Positions 15,336 through 24,184 of a stretch of 64,000 bases of DNA are shown piece after piece. This DNA comes from DASSUW01 sp963811895 (lineage in GTDB: Bacteria; Actinomycetota; Thermoleophilia; Solirubrobacterales; Solirubrobacteraceae), in assembly GCA_963811895.1 (NCBI GenBank), contig CAWETE010000012.1:252922-316921 (forward strand), in the 5' to 3' direction. Made by a program: the position numbers and the translations under genes. The notes under the pieces are model-generated. The model was not told the origin of the DNA. It was given only the letters and a program-made list of their open reading frames with translations, and did not search any database. Position 1 is the first letter of the stretch, and every line of letters starts with the position of its first letter.

Positions 15336-17592
15336 GTGAGCGCGACCGTGGACCGGCCGGTCGCGCCGGCCGCTCCGGGCACCTTCGCGCGAGCGGAGGG
15401 CCTGGAGCTGCTCGGCGAGTTCAGCGGCTCGGGCTACAAGGACGGCGTGGCGCTGGTGCGCCGCGCCGACGGTCAGATGGTCCAGCTCGGGCCGCTGATG
15501 TACGGGCTGCTCGAGGAGATCGACGGCGAGCGCGACCACGAGGCGCTGGCCGCCGCCGCCACCGAGCGCCTCGGGCGCCGGCTCGACACCGAGCACGTCG
15601 CCGCGCTCGGCGAGAAGCTCGCCGGCCACGGGCTGCTGGCCGGGTCCGAGGACAACGCGCCGCCGCGCCTGAACCCGCTGCTGGCGCTGCGCCTGAAGGT
15701 GCTCGTCACCGACCCGAAGGTGACGAACCGCATCACGGCGCCGTTCCAGATCCTGTTCCGCCCGTGGGCGCTCGTGCCGATGCTGGCGGGCTTCGCCGTC
15801 GTGTTCTGGTTCGTGCTGCTCCACAAGGGCGTCGCGTCGGCCACCGCGCAGGCGTTCGACAGCCCTGAGCTGCTGCTGCTCGTGTTCGGGCTGGCCGTCG
15901 CTTCGGGCGCCGTCCACGAGATCGGCCACGCCGCGGCCTGCCGCTACGGCGGCGGCCGGCCGGGCGGCATGGGCGCCGGCATCTACATGGTCTGGCCCGC
16001 CTTCTACACGGACGTCACCGACGCGTACCGGCTGCCGCGCGGCGCGCGCCTGCGCACCGATCTGGGCGGCATCTACTTCAACGCGGTGATCGCGGTCGTC
16101 ACGCTCGCCGTCTGGGTCGTCGTGCGCGCCGACGCGCTGCTCCTGCTCGTCGCGCTCCAGATGCTGGAGATCGTCAAGAACCTCTCGCCGGTGATCCGCG
16201 CCGACGGCTACCACATCCTGTCCGATGCGACCGGCGTGCCGGACCTCTACGCGCACATGGGCCCGACCCTGCGCCGGCTGCTGCCCTGGAGACGGCGCGA
16301 GCCGTCCGCGCTCACCGGACGGGCGCGGCTCGTGGTGACCGCATGGGTGCTGGTCATCGTCCCCGTGCTGCTGGGCATGGCGTTCAGCGCGATCCTGCTG
16401 TTCCCGAAGCTCGCCGCCTCCACGTGGGAGAGCGGCTCGAGCATCGTGGGCGCGATGCCGGACCAGGACGCCCTGCCGCTGGCGGGCTCGATCGCCCGGC
16501 TCTTCTCGCTGGCGCTGCCCGTGCTCGGCGCGGGCCTGCTCGTCTACCAGCTCGTCCGCATGGCGGGCCGCCGGGCGCGCGGCTGGAGCGACGGCCGGCC
16601 GCCCGCGGCAGGCCGCGGTCCTGGTCGTGGCGACGGCGCTCGCCGCCCTGCTCGCGTGGGCGTGGTGGCCGTCGGGCCAGTACCAGCCGGTGCGTCCCAC
16701 CGACGACGGCACGCTGGTGAGCGCGGCCACCGACGTCGCGGCGCCCGCCGTCGCCGCGCGCCCGCAGGGCGGACTGGCGCCGGGAAGGCACCTGGCCATC
16801 GCCCTGATCCCCGAGGGCGGCCCGACCAGGGAGCACCCGGCGATCTTCGTCGTCAAGGGCAAGACGCCCACGGTCCTCGTCAGCGACCAGGCGCCGGACA
16901 CGAGCGGCGCGCCCTCGCTGAGCGGCGACGGCGCCCCGGCCCCGGCGACGCCGGCCGTGCCGGCGGCGGCGTTCCCCTTCGAGCTCCCGGAGGCGCCGGG
17001 CGCGAACGACTCGCAGGCGCTGGCGGTCAACACCGAGGACGGCGGCATCAAGTACGACGTCGCCTACTCGCTCGTGACGATCAAGGACGGCGAGACCGTC
17101 GACTCGACGAACGGCGCCCACGCGTACGCGAACTGCAAGGCGTGCACGACCGTCGCGGTCTCCTTCCAGCTCGTCCTGGTCGTGGGGCGGAGCGCGACGA
17201 TCAAGCCGATCAACATCGCCGAGGCGCTCAACGTCGACTGCCCGTACTGCGTCACCGTCGCGATCGCCCGTCAGATCGTGTTGACGGTCGACTCCCTGCC
17301 GTCGGACGAGCTGCTGCGCCGGCTCAACGCCGAGCTGGAGAAGCTGAACGCGATCGACGAGAGCGACTCGCCCGCCGAAGTGCTCGAGCAGGTCAACGCG
17401 GTCGCCGAGGCGATCAACAGGGAGCTCGAGGCCAACGGCCTGATCGAGCCGACCCCCACGCCGACCCCGACACCCACCGCCACGCCCACGCCGACCGCCA
17501 CGCCCGAGGAGACGGCGACGCCGGAGCCGACTCCTACGCCGACTCCCACGGAGACGCCGACCCCGGAGCCGACGCCGACCGCGACGCCCTGA
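15336..17592 (+). CDS. PqqD-like/M50 zinc metalloprotease with C-terminal CxxC domain, one frameshift
   Basis: Residues about 20-105 resemble PqqD, the peptide-binding domain of RiPP enzymes (MVQLGPLMYGLLEEIDGERD, then AGHGLLAG). Transmembrane helices follow, with the zinc motif HEIGH at 194-198 and a second ligand Asp290 in IRADGYHIL, as in site-2-type M50 proteases. After the last helix the frame shifts at the CCC near 16607. The next frame continues with a hydrophobic helix and an extracytoplasmic domain holding two CxxC motifs (CKAC, CPYC), then a Thr/Pro-rich tail. Removing one C gives a continuous protein of about 751 residues. GTG 15336 is the start. It should bind and cleave a peptide at the membrane; the upstream repeat protein is the obvious candidate. 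Confidence 0.82.
17453..17592 (+). repeat. Thr/Pro-coding low-complexity tandem repeat
   Basis: A run of short related units (variants of CCGACGCC / CCCACGCC) encoding a Pro-Thr tail at the C-terminus of the metalloprotease. It probably acts as a flexible cell-wall-spanning linker. The unit is imperfect, with Glu codons interspersed, and may vary in length between strains. Confidence 0.75.
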
Positions 17593-18976
17593 CCGCGTCG
17601 GCCAGCAGCCGGACGCCCTCGATGAGCGCGGGCTCGCCGAGCGCGGCGTAGCCGAAGATGAGCCCGGGGCGTCCGTCGCCGGAGATCCGGTAGGGCGCCA
17701 GGCCGTCGATCGCGACGCCGCGCTCGGCGGCGGCCATCACCACCGCCGCCTCGTCGAGGTCGTCGGGCAGGTACGCGACGAGATGCAGCCCCGCGGCGAT
17801 GCCGGCGGGCTCGAGCTCCGGGATCTGCTCGCGCAGGGCGCGGATGAGGGTGTCGCGCCGGCGGCGGTAGATCGGGCGCATCCGCCGCACGTGGCGGTCG
17901 AACTCGCCTCGGGCCAGGAAGTCGGCGAACGCGAGCTGGTCGAGCGCGGGCGAGCCCCGGTCGGCCAGCATCTTCGCCTCCGCGATCGCGTCCACGAGGC
18001 CGGGCGGCGCCACGAGCCAGCCGAGCCGCAACCCCGGCGCCAGCGTCTTGCTCGCGGTGCCCGCGTAGACGACGCGGTCGGGGGCGAGCCCCTGCATGGC
18101 TCCGATCGGCGAGCGGTCGTAGCGGTACTCGGCGTCGTAGTCGTCCTCGACGATCAGCGCGCCCCGGGCCTGTGCCCAGCGCAGCACGGCCGAGCGGGCG
18201 CCGGCCGACAGCACCGCTCCCGTCGGCCACTGGTGCGACGGGGTGAGCACGAGGGCGTCGGCCTCGAGGCGGTCGAGCGCGTCGACGCGGACGCCCTCGT
18301 CGCCGACGGGCACGCCGACGACCTCGAGCCCGGCGGCGCGCGCGACCGGCACGGCATCGTCGTCCGCGCACGGGTCCTCGACGGCGAGCCGCCTGGCTCC
18401 CGACCTCACGAGGACGTCGATCACGAGGGCGATGCCCTGGGCGTAGCCGGTGCAGACGACGACGTTCTCCGCGTTCGCCGACGTGCCGCGAACGCGGTTG
18501 AGGTACTCGGCGAGCGCTTGGCGCGCCACCGGGACGCCGCGGGCGCTGACCGAGGCGAACTGCTCGTCGGGAGCCTCGCGGAGAACCCGGCGCACCGATC
18601 GCAGCCAGGCGGCGCGCGGGAAGGACGAGACGTCGGCGCGGCAGGGGCAGAAGTCGATCTCGTGGCCGCGGCTCAGGGCCGGCGGCGCCGGCCGCGCCGC
18701 CCGCTCGGAGCCGACCGCGACCCGCGTGAAGCTCCCGGAGCGACTGGTCAGGTAGCCCTCGGCCGCGAGCTGCTGGTAGGCCTCGACGACGACCCCGCGG
18801 GAGACGCCGAGGTCGTCGGCGAAGCGCCGGGTCGGCGGCAGGGGCGCGCCGCGCGGCAGCCGGCCTGCCTGGATCGCGTCGCGCAGCGAGGCTTCGATCT
18901 GGCGGTGCAGCGCGACGCGCGAGTCGCGCCTGAGCTCGACGAGCACCTCGCCGGAATTGGTCCTCTCCAGGAGCAC
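17534..18976 (-). CDS. MocR/PdxR-type GntR regulator with aminotransferase domain
   Basis: A 480-residue transcription factor. Residues about 15-80 form a GntR winged helix (ALHRQIEASLRDAIQAG, PPTRRFADDLGVSRGVV). The rest is a fold-type-I aminotransferase domain with the PLP lysine at about 310 in GTASKTLAPGLRLGW and the DDYDAEYRY motif. Such proteins sense PLP or an amine and regulate vitamin B6 or GABA-type metabolism. I chose GTG 18976 because it gives the normal N-terminus; longer in-frame starts would run into the divergent gene. The 3' end overlaps the convergent metalloprotease gene by 59 bases. It is divergent from the reductase at 19023, a likely target. Confidence 0.9.
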   Translation of the reverse strand: MLLERTNSGEVLVELRRDSRVALHRQIEASLRDAIQAGRLPRGAPLPPTRRFADDLGVSRGVVVEAYQQLAAEGYLTSRSGSFTRVAVGSERAARPAPPALSRGHEIDFCPCRADVSSFPRAAWLRSVRRVLREAPDEQFASVSARGVPVARQALAEYLNRVRGTSANAENVVVCTGYAQGIALVIDVLVRSGARRLAVEDPCADDDAVPVARAAGLEVVGVPVGDEGVRVDALDRLEADALVLTPSHQWPTGAVLSAGARSAVLRWAQARGALIVEDDYDAEYRYDRSPIGAMQGLAPDRVVYAGTASKTLAPGLRLGWLVAPPGLVDAIAEAKMLADRGSPALDQLAFADFLARGEFDRHVRRMRPIYRRRRDTLIRALREQIPELEPAGIAAGLHLVAYLPDDLDEAAVVMAAAERGVAIDGLAPYRISGDGRPGLIFGYAALGEPALIEGVRLLADAVRASRSASAPGSASPWESA

Positions 18977-19022
18977 CGGATCGGATCTTATCCGGGGCAC
19001 CAATCTGTGGAACGCTCGGACG

Positions 19023-19575
19023 ATGCGCAAGATCATCAACTCGACGTACATCAGCCTCGACGGGGTCATCGAAGCGCCGCACCTGTGGCCGCCGACCGGC
19101 CCCGACGACGAGCTGGCGGGCACGATCCAGACCGATCTGCTGCTGAGCTGCGACGCCGTCCTGATGGGCCGGCGGACGTACGAGGGCTTCGCACCGGTGT
19201 GGCCGACGCGGTCGGGCGATCCCTACAGCGACCGCATCAACACCATGCCCAAGTACGTCGTGTCGTCCACGCTGCGCGACCCCGAGTGGGCCAACACCAC
19301 GGTCATCGCCGGCGACCCGGTCGAGGAGATCCGGCGGCTCAAGGAGCAGCCGGGCCAGGACATCGTCCAGTACGGGTTCGGCACGCTCTCGCACGCGCTG
19401 ATGGAGCACGGGCTGCTCGACGAGCTGCGCCTCTGGGTCCACCCGCTGTTCGTCGGCCGCGGCGGGCCGGACGACCTCATCTATCGCGACGCCCCCACGG
19501 CGCCTGTTCGAGCTGCGCGACACCACGCCGCTCAGGTCGGGCACCGTGATCCTCGGCTACGCGGCGAAGTCATGA
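19023..19575 (+). CDS. RibD/DHFR-like reductase with one apparent frameshift
   Basis: About 183 residues of the DHFR-like fold: STYISLDGVIEAPHLW, MGRRTYEGFAPVWP, MPKYVVSSTL and VHPLFVGRGGPDDL. Near 19500 an extra G after CCCACG breaks the frame. Removing it continues with LFELRDTTPLRSGTVILGY and a TGA at 19573-19575 that overlaps the next ATG. Without that correction the reading frame runs straight into the monooxygenase and gives a false fusion. It is divergent from the MocR regulator, 46 bases away. Confidence 0.82.
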
Positions 19576-19877
19576 TCGCCCGGATCTGGCGCGGCGCCGT
19601 CCGCGCGCCCGACGCCGACGAGTACGCCGCGTACATCGGCGCGACCGGGCTGGCGGAGTACGAGGAGACCGCCGGCAACCGCGGCGCATGGATGCTGCGC
19701 CGCGACGTCGGCGATCGCACGGAGTTCCTCACCTTCACGCTGTGGGAGACGCTCGACGCCGTGAAGGCGTTCGCGGGCGACGACTACGAGGCCGCGGTCT
19801 ACTACCCCGACGACGACCGCTTCCTCGTCGAGCGCGACGCCACGTGCGCGCACTACGAGGTCGTGGCAGGATCGTGA
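19572..19877 (+). CDS. Antibiotic-biosynthesis-monooxygenase-like (ABM) protein
   Basis: A 101-residue dimeric alpha-beta-barrel protein: MIARIWRGAVRAPDADEYAAY at the start, a GAWMLRRD strand and FTLWETLDAVKAFAGDDYE. Members are cofactor-free monooxygenases, haem-degrading enzymes or small stress proteins. The start overlaps the corrected stop of the upstream reductase (ATGA), and GTG 19879 of the next gene follows its stop by one base, so all three are in one operon. Confidence 0.8.
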   Translation: MIARIWRGAVRAPDADEYAAYIGATGLAEYEETAGNRGAWMLRRDVGDRTEFLTFTLWETLDAVKAFAGDDYEAAVYYPDDDRFLVERDATCAHYEVVAGS

Positions 19878-19878
19878 G

Positions 19879-20790
19879 GTGGACCTGGGCGTCCATCTGC
19901 CGCTGATGCGCTTCGGTGACGAGCCGCTCTCGCTGCAGCGGCTCCAGGCGACCGTCGACGCGGCGCGCGACTGCGGGTTCGCGGCCGTCTCGGCCAACGA
20001 CCATCTCGTGTTCCAGACGCCTTGGCTCGACGGGCTGACGGCGCTCGCGAGCACGATCGAGCGGACGGGGGAGATGGAGCTGGCGACGACCGTCGCGCTC
20101 GTCGTGCTGCGCGGTCCGGTCCAGCTCGCCAAGGCGCTGGCGGCGGTCGACGTGCTCTCGCGGGGCAGGCTGATCGCCGGGGTCGGCCCGGGCTCCTCCG
20201 CCAAGGACTACGCGCTCGCCGGCATCCCGTTCGAGGAGCGCTGGAAGCGGTTCGACGAGGCGCTCGACCGGCTTCGCGAACTGCTGACCGGGTCGGAGCT
20301 GGAGCCGCGGCCGTCCCGCGAGATCCCGCTGTGGGTGGGGAGCTGGGGCTCCCGCGCGGGACTCGCCCGCGTGGCGAGAGCCGCCGACGGCTGGCTCGCC
20401 TCCGCCTACAACACCACGCCCGAGCGCTTCGCCGCCGCTCGCGCGGACCTGGCGCTCGCGCTCGTGGAGCGCGGCCGCGAGGCGGACGGGTTCCCGAACG
20501 CGCTCGCCACGATGTGGACCTGGGTCTCGGAGGACCGCGGCGAGGCCGAGCGCGTGCTGCGCGACGTGCTGGCTCCGCTCCTTCGCCGCGATCCGAACGA
20601 GCTGCGCTCACAGGTCTGCGTGGGATCCGCGGCCCACTGCGCCGAGCTGCTCGCCCGCTACGCCGAGGCCGGCTGCGGGCGCGTGTACGTCTGGCCGCTG
20701 GGTGACGAGCCGCGCCAGCTCGAGCTGATCGCCGCGGCGTGGGAAGGGGATCGGCGTGGGGAACCCCACCGATCGCCCGACCGCGGCTGA
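19879..20790 (+). CDS. LLM-class (luciferase-like, probably F420-dependent) oxidoreductase
   Basis: A 303-residue TIM-barrel enzyme: MDLGVHLPLMRF at the N-terminus, AAVSANDHLVFQTPW, LAKALAAVDVLSRGRLIAGVGPGS and PLWVGSWGS are typical of the luciferase-like family. Actinobacterial proteins of this length usually use coenzyme F420 rather than FMN. It starts with GTG one base after the ABM gene stop. The substrate is unknown; co-transcription with a DHFR-like reductase and an ABM protein suggests one small-molecule redox pathway. Confidence 0.88.
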   Translation: MDLGVHLPLMRFGDEPLSLQRLQATVDAARDCGFAAVSANDHLVFQTPWLDGLTALASTIERTGEMELATTVALVVLRGPVQLAKALAAVDVLSRGRLIAGVGPGSSAKDYALAGIPFEERWKRFDEALDRLRELLTGSELEPRPSREIPLWVGSWGSRAGLARVARAADGWLASAYNTTPERFAAARADLALALVERGREADGFPNALATMWTWVSEDRGEAERVLRDVLAPLLRRDPNELRSQVCVGSAAHCAELLARYAEAGCGRVYVWPLGDEPRQLELIAAAWEGDRRGEPHRSPDRG

Positions 20791-20830
20791 GCGTCTTTAC
20801 GCGCGACAACGATTCCCAGGAGGAAGACCC

Positions 20831-21280
20831 TTGCTCGCGCTACGCAGGCTGCCCACCCCGTCGTTCGCCGTCGCCCTGGCCGCGCTGGTCGTCGCCCTCG
20901 GCGGCACCGCTGCCGCCCAGGTCGCCGGCTCCGACGCGCCCGAGACCGTGCTCAAGATGCGCGTCGCCAAGGACGGCAAGCTCATCGGCACCGACAACGA
21001 CGGCACCGTCAAGAAGGCCGGCGTCGGCATCTACGACATCACGTTCACGACCGGCCCGACGGGCTCGAAGGTGCCGCTGGACCTCGAGCGGTGCGCGATC
21101 CTGGCCACGCCGCGCATCGAGACGGCGTCGAAGCCGGAGGAGGTCGCCGCGGAGCTCGACGTGCTGCGCCTGGACGGCCCTCGCATCTTCGTCGAGTCGA
21201 CGCGCCTGCTGCCGTTCGGCGAGAACAAGATCACGCCGTTCCTGACGAACGTGAGCTTCGACGTGGCGGCTATCTGCTGA
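20831..21280 (+). CDS. Secreted protein of unknown function
   Basis: A 149-residue exported protein. The TTG at 20831 is chosen because AGGAGGA lies six bases upstream and the result begins with a compact signal peptide, LRRLPTPSFAVALAALVVALGG followed by TAAAQ. I have seen this leader style repeatedly in Solirubrobacter-type secreted proteins. The mature part is about 120 residues, beta-rich, with two cysteines. No function is apparent. The 3' end overlaps the convergent hydrolase gene by 11 bases. Confidence 0.75.
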   Translation: MLALRRLPTPSFAVALAALVVALGGTAAAQVAGSDAPETVLKMRVAKDGKLIGTDNDGTVKKAGVGIYDITFTTGPTGSKVPLDLERCAILATPRIETASKPEEVAAELDVLRLDGPRIFVESTRLLPFGENKITPFLTNVSFDVAAIC

Positions 21281-22091
21281 TCGCCAGGATGGCGGGAACC
21301 ACGAGGTCCCAGGTGGCCGGCGGGAAGTACTCGTGGCCCAGGTGCTCGATGGCGAGCAGCTCGGCGCCTGGGATCTCGCGCGCGAGGGCGCGCGCGTGGT
21401 CGAACGGGAACACCGGGTCCTCGGTGCCGTGGATCACGAGCGTCGGGGCGGCGATCCGGCCGAGCCGGGCGCGCCACGGCTCGCCGGCGTCGAGCAGGTA
21501 GACGTTCGACGTGCTCGCCGGGTCGGTGGTGTGGTCGAACACTCGCGCGGCGAGCTCGCGTGCCGCCGCCTCGTCGAAGCGCGGCGAGCATGGGCGCTCG
21601 GACTCGACCAGGTACTCGATGACGGCGTCCCGGTCGCTCCAGTCCGGCTGCGGCGGCTCGCGGAGCTCGCCGGACGGGCCCGGCAGCCCCGCGCTCTCCT
21701 CGCCGGGGATGCCCGGCGTCGAGGCGACGAGGATGAGCGAGGCGACGCGCTCGGCGTGGTCGAGCGCGAGCAGCTGCCCGATCGCGCCGCCGGTGGACAG
21801 GCCGACGACGTGCGCGCTCGCGACACCCAGCGCGTCGAGCAGCCCGGCGGCGTCAGCCACCAGGTCGCGCAGCGCGTACGGCGGCGCGCCCGGCTCGTAG
21901 GACACGGACCGGCCGGCGTCGCGCAGGTCGTAGCGGATCACGAATCGCGGGCCGCCGGCGAGCCGCTCGCACAGCGCCTCGTCCCACGAGAGCATGGTGT
22001 TGCCCGCGCCGTGGATGAGCAGGAGCGCGGGGTCGGCGGGGTCGCCGAACGTCTCGGCGCACAGGTCGACGCCATTGGCTTGGATGATCAT
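21270..22091 (-). CDS. Alpha/beta-fold hydrolase
   Basis: A 273-residue hydrolase: the oxyanion motif LLIHGAGNTMLSW near residue 25, the nucleophile elbow VVGLSTGGAIGQ near residue 95, the acid in VIHGTEDPVFPF and the catalytic His in IEHLGHEYFP. It resembles small esterases and haloperoxidase-like enzymes. I prefer ATG 22091 (MIIQANGVDL); an ATG five codons earlier is also in frame. It probably shares a promoter with no neighbour, being preceded by the co-directional DUF4186 gene 34 bases away. Confidence 0.88.
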   Translation of the reverse strand: MIIQANGVDLCAETFGDPADPALLLIHGAGNTMLSWDEALCERLAGGPRFVIRYDLRDAGRSVSYEPGAPPYALRDLVADAAGLLDALGVASAHVVGLSTGGAIGQLLALDHAERVASLILVASTPGIPGEESAGLPGPSGELREPPQPDWSDRDAVIEYLVESERPCSPRFDEAAARELAARVFDHTTDPASTSNVYLLDAGEPWRARLGRIAAPTLVIHGTEDPVFPFDHARALAREIPGAELLAIEHLGHEYFPPATWDLVVPAILAISR

Positions 22092-22125
22092 CGCCTTGTA
22101 TGACACTCGCGGGCGCCGGAACTCA

Positions 22126-22503
22126 TCAGCGCGGTGCGCGCCGGCCGGACGCGGCGAGGTCGGTCTCGATCCAGCGGCAGATGACGTCGACCGCGTAGGC
22201 CTGCTCGTCAGTGCTCAGTTCGCGCCCCTTGGGGATCCCGTGCCAGCGCTCGAGGCAGGAGCGGCAGCAGGTGGCGGTCGCGTGCTGGGCGACGAACACC
22301 GGATGCCCGCGGTAGGGCGTCTGCTTGCCGTCCTTGTACGGCACGGCGGGCGCGAGCCGCTTGGCCAGAAGCTCGCCGGCGTGCCTGCGGACGACCTCCA
22401 TGCCGCGGAGCTCCACCGTCGCGGCGTCCCGGCCGCGCAAGTGGAAGCGCGCCCGGAAGGGCTGGCGGGCCAGCGCCTGCAGCCTCGCGTCGATATCGGA
22501 CAT
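22126..22503 (-). CDS. DUF4186 family protein
   Basis: A 125-residue protein with the family core KQTPYRGHPVFVAQHATATCC followed by RSCLERWHGIPKGREL. The paired cysteines and histidine in that core suggest a metal site. Function is unknown. It ends in an Arg-rich tail and lies between an SRPBCC gene upstream (10 bases) and the hydrolase downstream, on the same strand. Confidence 0.85.
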   Translation of the reverse strand: MSDIDARLQALARQPFRARFHLRGRDAATVELRGMEVVRRHAGELLAKRLAPAVPYKDGKQTPYRGHPVFVAQHATATCCRSCLERWHGIPKGRELSTDEQAYAVDVICRWIETDLAASGRRAPR

Positions 22504-22513
22504 CGCTCTGAAT

Positions 22514-23107
22514 CTAGGGCGACGCCAGGCGTTCGGCCCTCTGCTTGATCCCGAGCAGCGTCTTGCGCTCCATCAGCAAAGAGGCGGGCTCCATCGGCAC
22601 CATCCCGATGCGCGCGGTGAGCGTGGGCAGGCGGAAGCGGTTGCGGCTGATCAGTCGGGTGCTGCCGTCGTCCTCCTCCAGCACGAAGCTCCAGACCCAG
22701 TTGCCGTCCTCGGAGCGCCAGGCGAGGACGCGCTCGGGCTCCACGCGCTCGAGCCTCATCTGGTTGGCGCCGAAGCCGATGGTGTCGCCGGGCTCGGGGT
22801 GCTGGAACTCGGGCAGCACGTGGTCGGCGCTGTGCATGTTCAGCCCGAGCAGGTTCTCGATCCAGTCGTAGGTGTAGGCGCCGCCGCGGGGCGCCGGTCC
22901 GATCTGCGCGAGCCACGGCCAGACCGCGCCGGCGGGCGCCTCGATCGAGATCGCGCGGGTGGCGACGCCGTCGGCGTCCTCGAGCAGCTCGTCGCCCGGC
23001 AGCCGTGCACTCGCCTCGGCCTCGGTCGCGCCCCAGGTCAGGATCGGCCTGCGGAGCAGCGCGTAGTAGAGCGCGGTGAGCGCGGTCAAGGCGGCAACCC
23101 AACGCAT
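22514..23107 (-). CDS. SRPBCC (START-like) family protein with N-terminal membrane segment
   Basis: A 197-residue protein with one N-terminal hydrophobic helix (RWVAALTALTALYYALL) and a START-like ligand-binding domain: ISIEAPAGAVWPWLAQIG, ENLLGLNMHSADHVLPEFQ, VLEEDDGSTRLISRNRF. Such domains bind hydrophobic ligands. ATG 23107 is chosen for the membrane anchor; upstream in-frame sequence overlaps the divergent gene region. It runs into the DUF4186 gene 10 bases downstream. Confidence 0.8.
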   Translation of the reverse strand: MRWVAALTALTALYYALLRRPILTWGATEAEASARLPGDELLEDADGVATRAISIEAPAGAVWPWLAQIGPAPRGGAYTYDWIENLLGLNMHSADHVLPEFQHPEPGDTIGFGANQMRLERVEPERVLAWRSEDGNWVWSFVLEEDDGSTRLISRNRFRLPTLTARIGMVPMEPASLLMERKTLLGIKQRAERLASP

Positions 23108-23174
23108 GCTTCCGAGTCTGACCCGTGGAGCCCGTGTGCGCATCCGTACGAACCCGTACGGGCAGCCTGCTCTC

Positions 23175-23459
23175 ATGGCCCTCGCGCGCGCCCTGCTCTT
23201 CGGCGGCTGGGCGATCGGGCTGGTGTCCCTGCTCAACCCGGACGAGATGCCGTTCTTGCTGCTCGCGATCCTGGCCGGCGTGATGCTCGTAGCCGGCGGC
23301 GTCATGCTGGCCACCGACGGCGGGCGCGCGATGGCGGCGCTCAGCGAGCGCTACTCCCCGCGGCAGCGCGTGCCACCGCATCGCCTCATGGGCGGGCTGT
23401 TGATCGCCATCGGTGCCCTCTGGATGGTGCTCGGCGTCAGCCTCGCGCTGGGCGGGTAG
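23175..23459 (+). CDS. Small membrane protein
   Basis: A 94-residue protein with three predicted membrane helices (LARALLFGGWAIGLVSLL, FLLLAILAGVMLVAGGVML and LMGGLLIAIGALWMVLGVSL). I do not recognise the family. The ATG 23175 begins directly before the first helix. It is divergent from the SRPBCC gene and 9 bases upstream of another small gene. Confidence 0.68.
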   Translation: MALARALLFGGWAIGLVSLLNPDEMPFLLLAILAGVMLVAGGVMLATDGGRAMAALSERYSPRQRVPPHRLMGGLLIAIGALWMVLGVSLALGG

Positions 23460-23468
23460 GCCATAAGC

Positions 23469-23744
23469 ATGCTCCGACTGATGCGGCGCATGCCGTTCTT
23501 GAAGGTTCTCGCCATCGCCCAGACGCTGCTGCTCGCGCGCCGCCATCTGCTGCGGCTCGATTCCGGCGACCGCCGCCGGCTGCGCGAGCTCGCGCGGCGC
23601 GGCCGCTCGCTGAGCGCCGCCGAGCGCGACGAGCTGCGCCGGCTGCTCAGCAAGCTCGAGCCCGCGGTCTTCGCGATGGCCACCGCCGACGCCTTCTCGC
23701 CGGTGCCGCTCCCGCGCTGGCTGGCCGGGCGCCCGGCGCGCTGA
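23469..23744 (+). CDS. Conserved hypothetical protein, basic
   Basis: A 91-residue Arg- and Leu-rich protein. The first ~25 residues are amphipathic and could associate with the membrane; residues 30-70 look helical and charged (GDRRRLRELARRGRSLSAAERDELRRLLSKL). The family resembles short actinobacterial proteins of unknown role. It is nine bases after the small membrane gene and 14 bases before the haemoglobin gene. Confidence 0.62.
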   Translation: MLRLMRRMPFLKVLAIAQTLLLARRHLLRLDSGDRRRLRELARRGRSLSAAERDELRRLLSKLEPAVFAMATADAFSPVPLPRWLAGRPAR

Positions 23745-23758
23745 GTCATAGTGAACGC

Positions 23759-24184
23759 GTGACCGCGCGCGACATCGAGACCAGGGCCGACTGCGAGCGG
23801 CTGGTCCGCGCCTTCTACGGGCGGGCGTTCGAGGACCCGATCATCGGGTTCCTGTTCACCGACGTCGCGAAGCTCGACCTCGAGGCGCACGTGCCGCGGA
23901 TCACGTCGTTCTGGGAGACCATCCTGCTCGGCGCCCAGAGCTACGGAGGCGGCGCGTTCCGTCCGCACGCCGCGCTGCACGCCAAGGCTCCGCTGCGGCG
24001 AGCGCACTTCGACCAGTGGGTGAGCCTGTGGTCGAGCACGGTCGACGAGCTGTTCGCCGGCGAGCGCGCCGAGCTCGCGAAGGCGCATGCCGTACGCGTG
24101 GCGCGCGCCTTCCATCAGCGGTTGCCGCCGCCCGCGAGCGGGGGCGGCCTCGTCGTCACTCGGCGAGCCGGCCGTGGAACGTGA
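23759..24184 (+). CDS. Group III truncated haemoglobin
   Basis: A 141-residue haem protein. The segments FYGRAFEDPIIGFLFTDV and ITSFWETILLGAQSYGG, a downstream HAALHAKAPLRRAHFDQW holding the proximal His, and the following LWSSTVDELF identify the group III (P) truncated globins, which bind O2 or NO. Start GTG 23759 follows from the conserved N-terminus; the sequence upstream is out of frame. It ends one base before the convergent DUF5655 gene. Confidence 0.85.
   Translation: MTARDIETRADCERLVRAFYGRAFEDPIIGFLFTDVAKLDLEAHVPRITSFWETILLGAQSYGGGAFRPHAALHAKAPLRRAHFDQWVSLWSSTVDELFAGERAELAKAHAVRVARAFHQRLPPPASGGGLVVTRRAGRGT

Noticed and set aside
17453..17592. CRISPR-like array
   Set aside because: The repeat is a short degenerate Pro/Thr-coding unit inside a gene, without spacers of constant length.
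18957..19877. A single 307-residue reductase-monooxygenase fusion
   Set aside because: The DHFR-like part is restored to a normal end by removing one base near 19500, and the monooxygenase has its own ATG overlapping that stop, so two genes are likelier.
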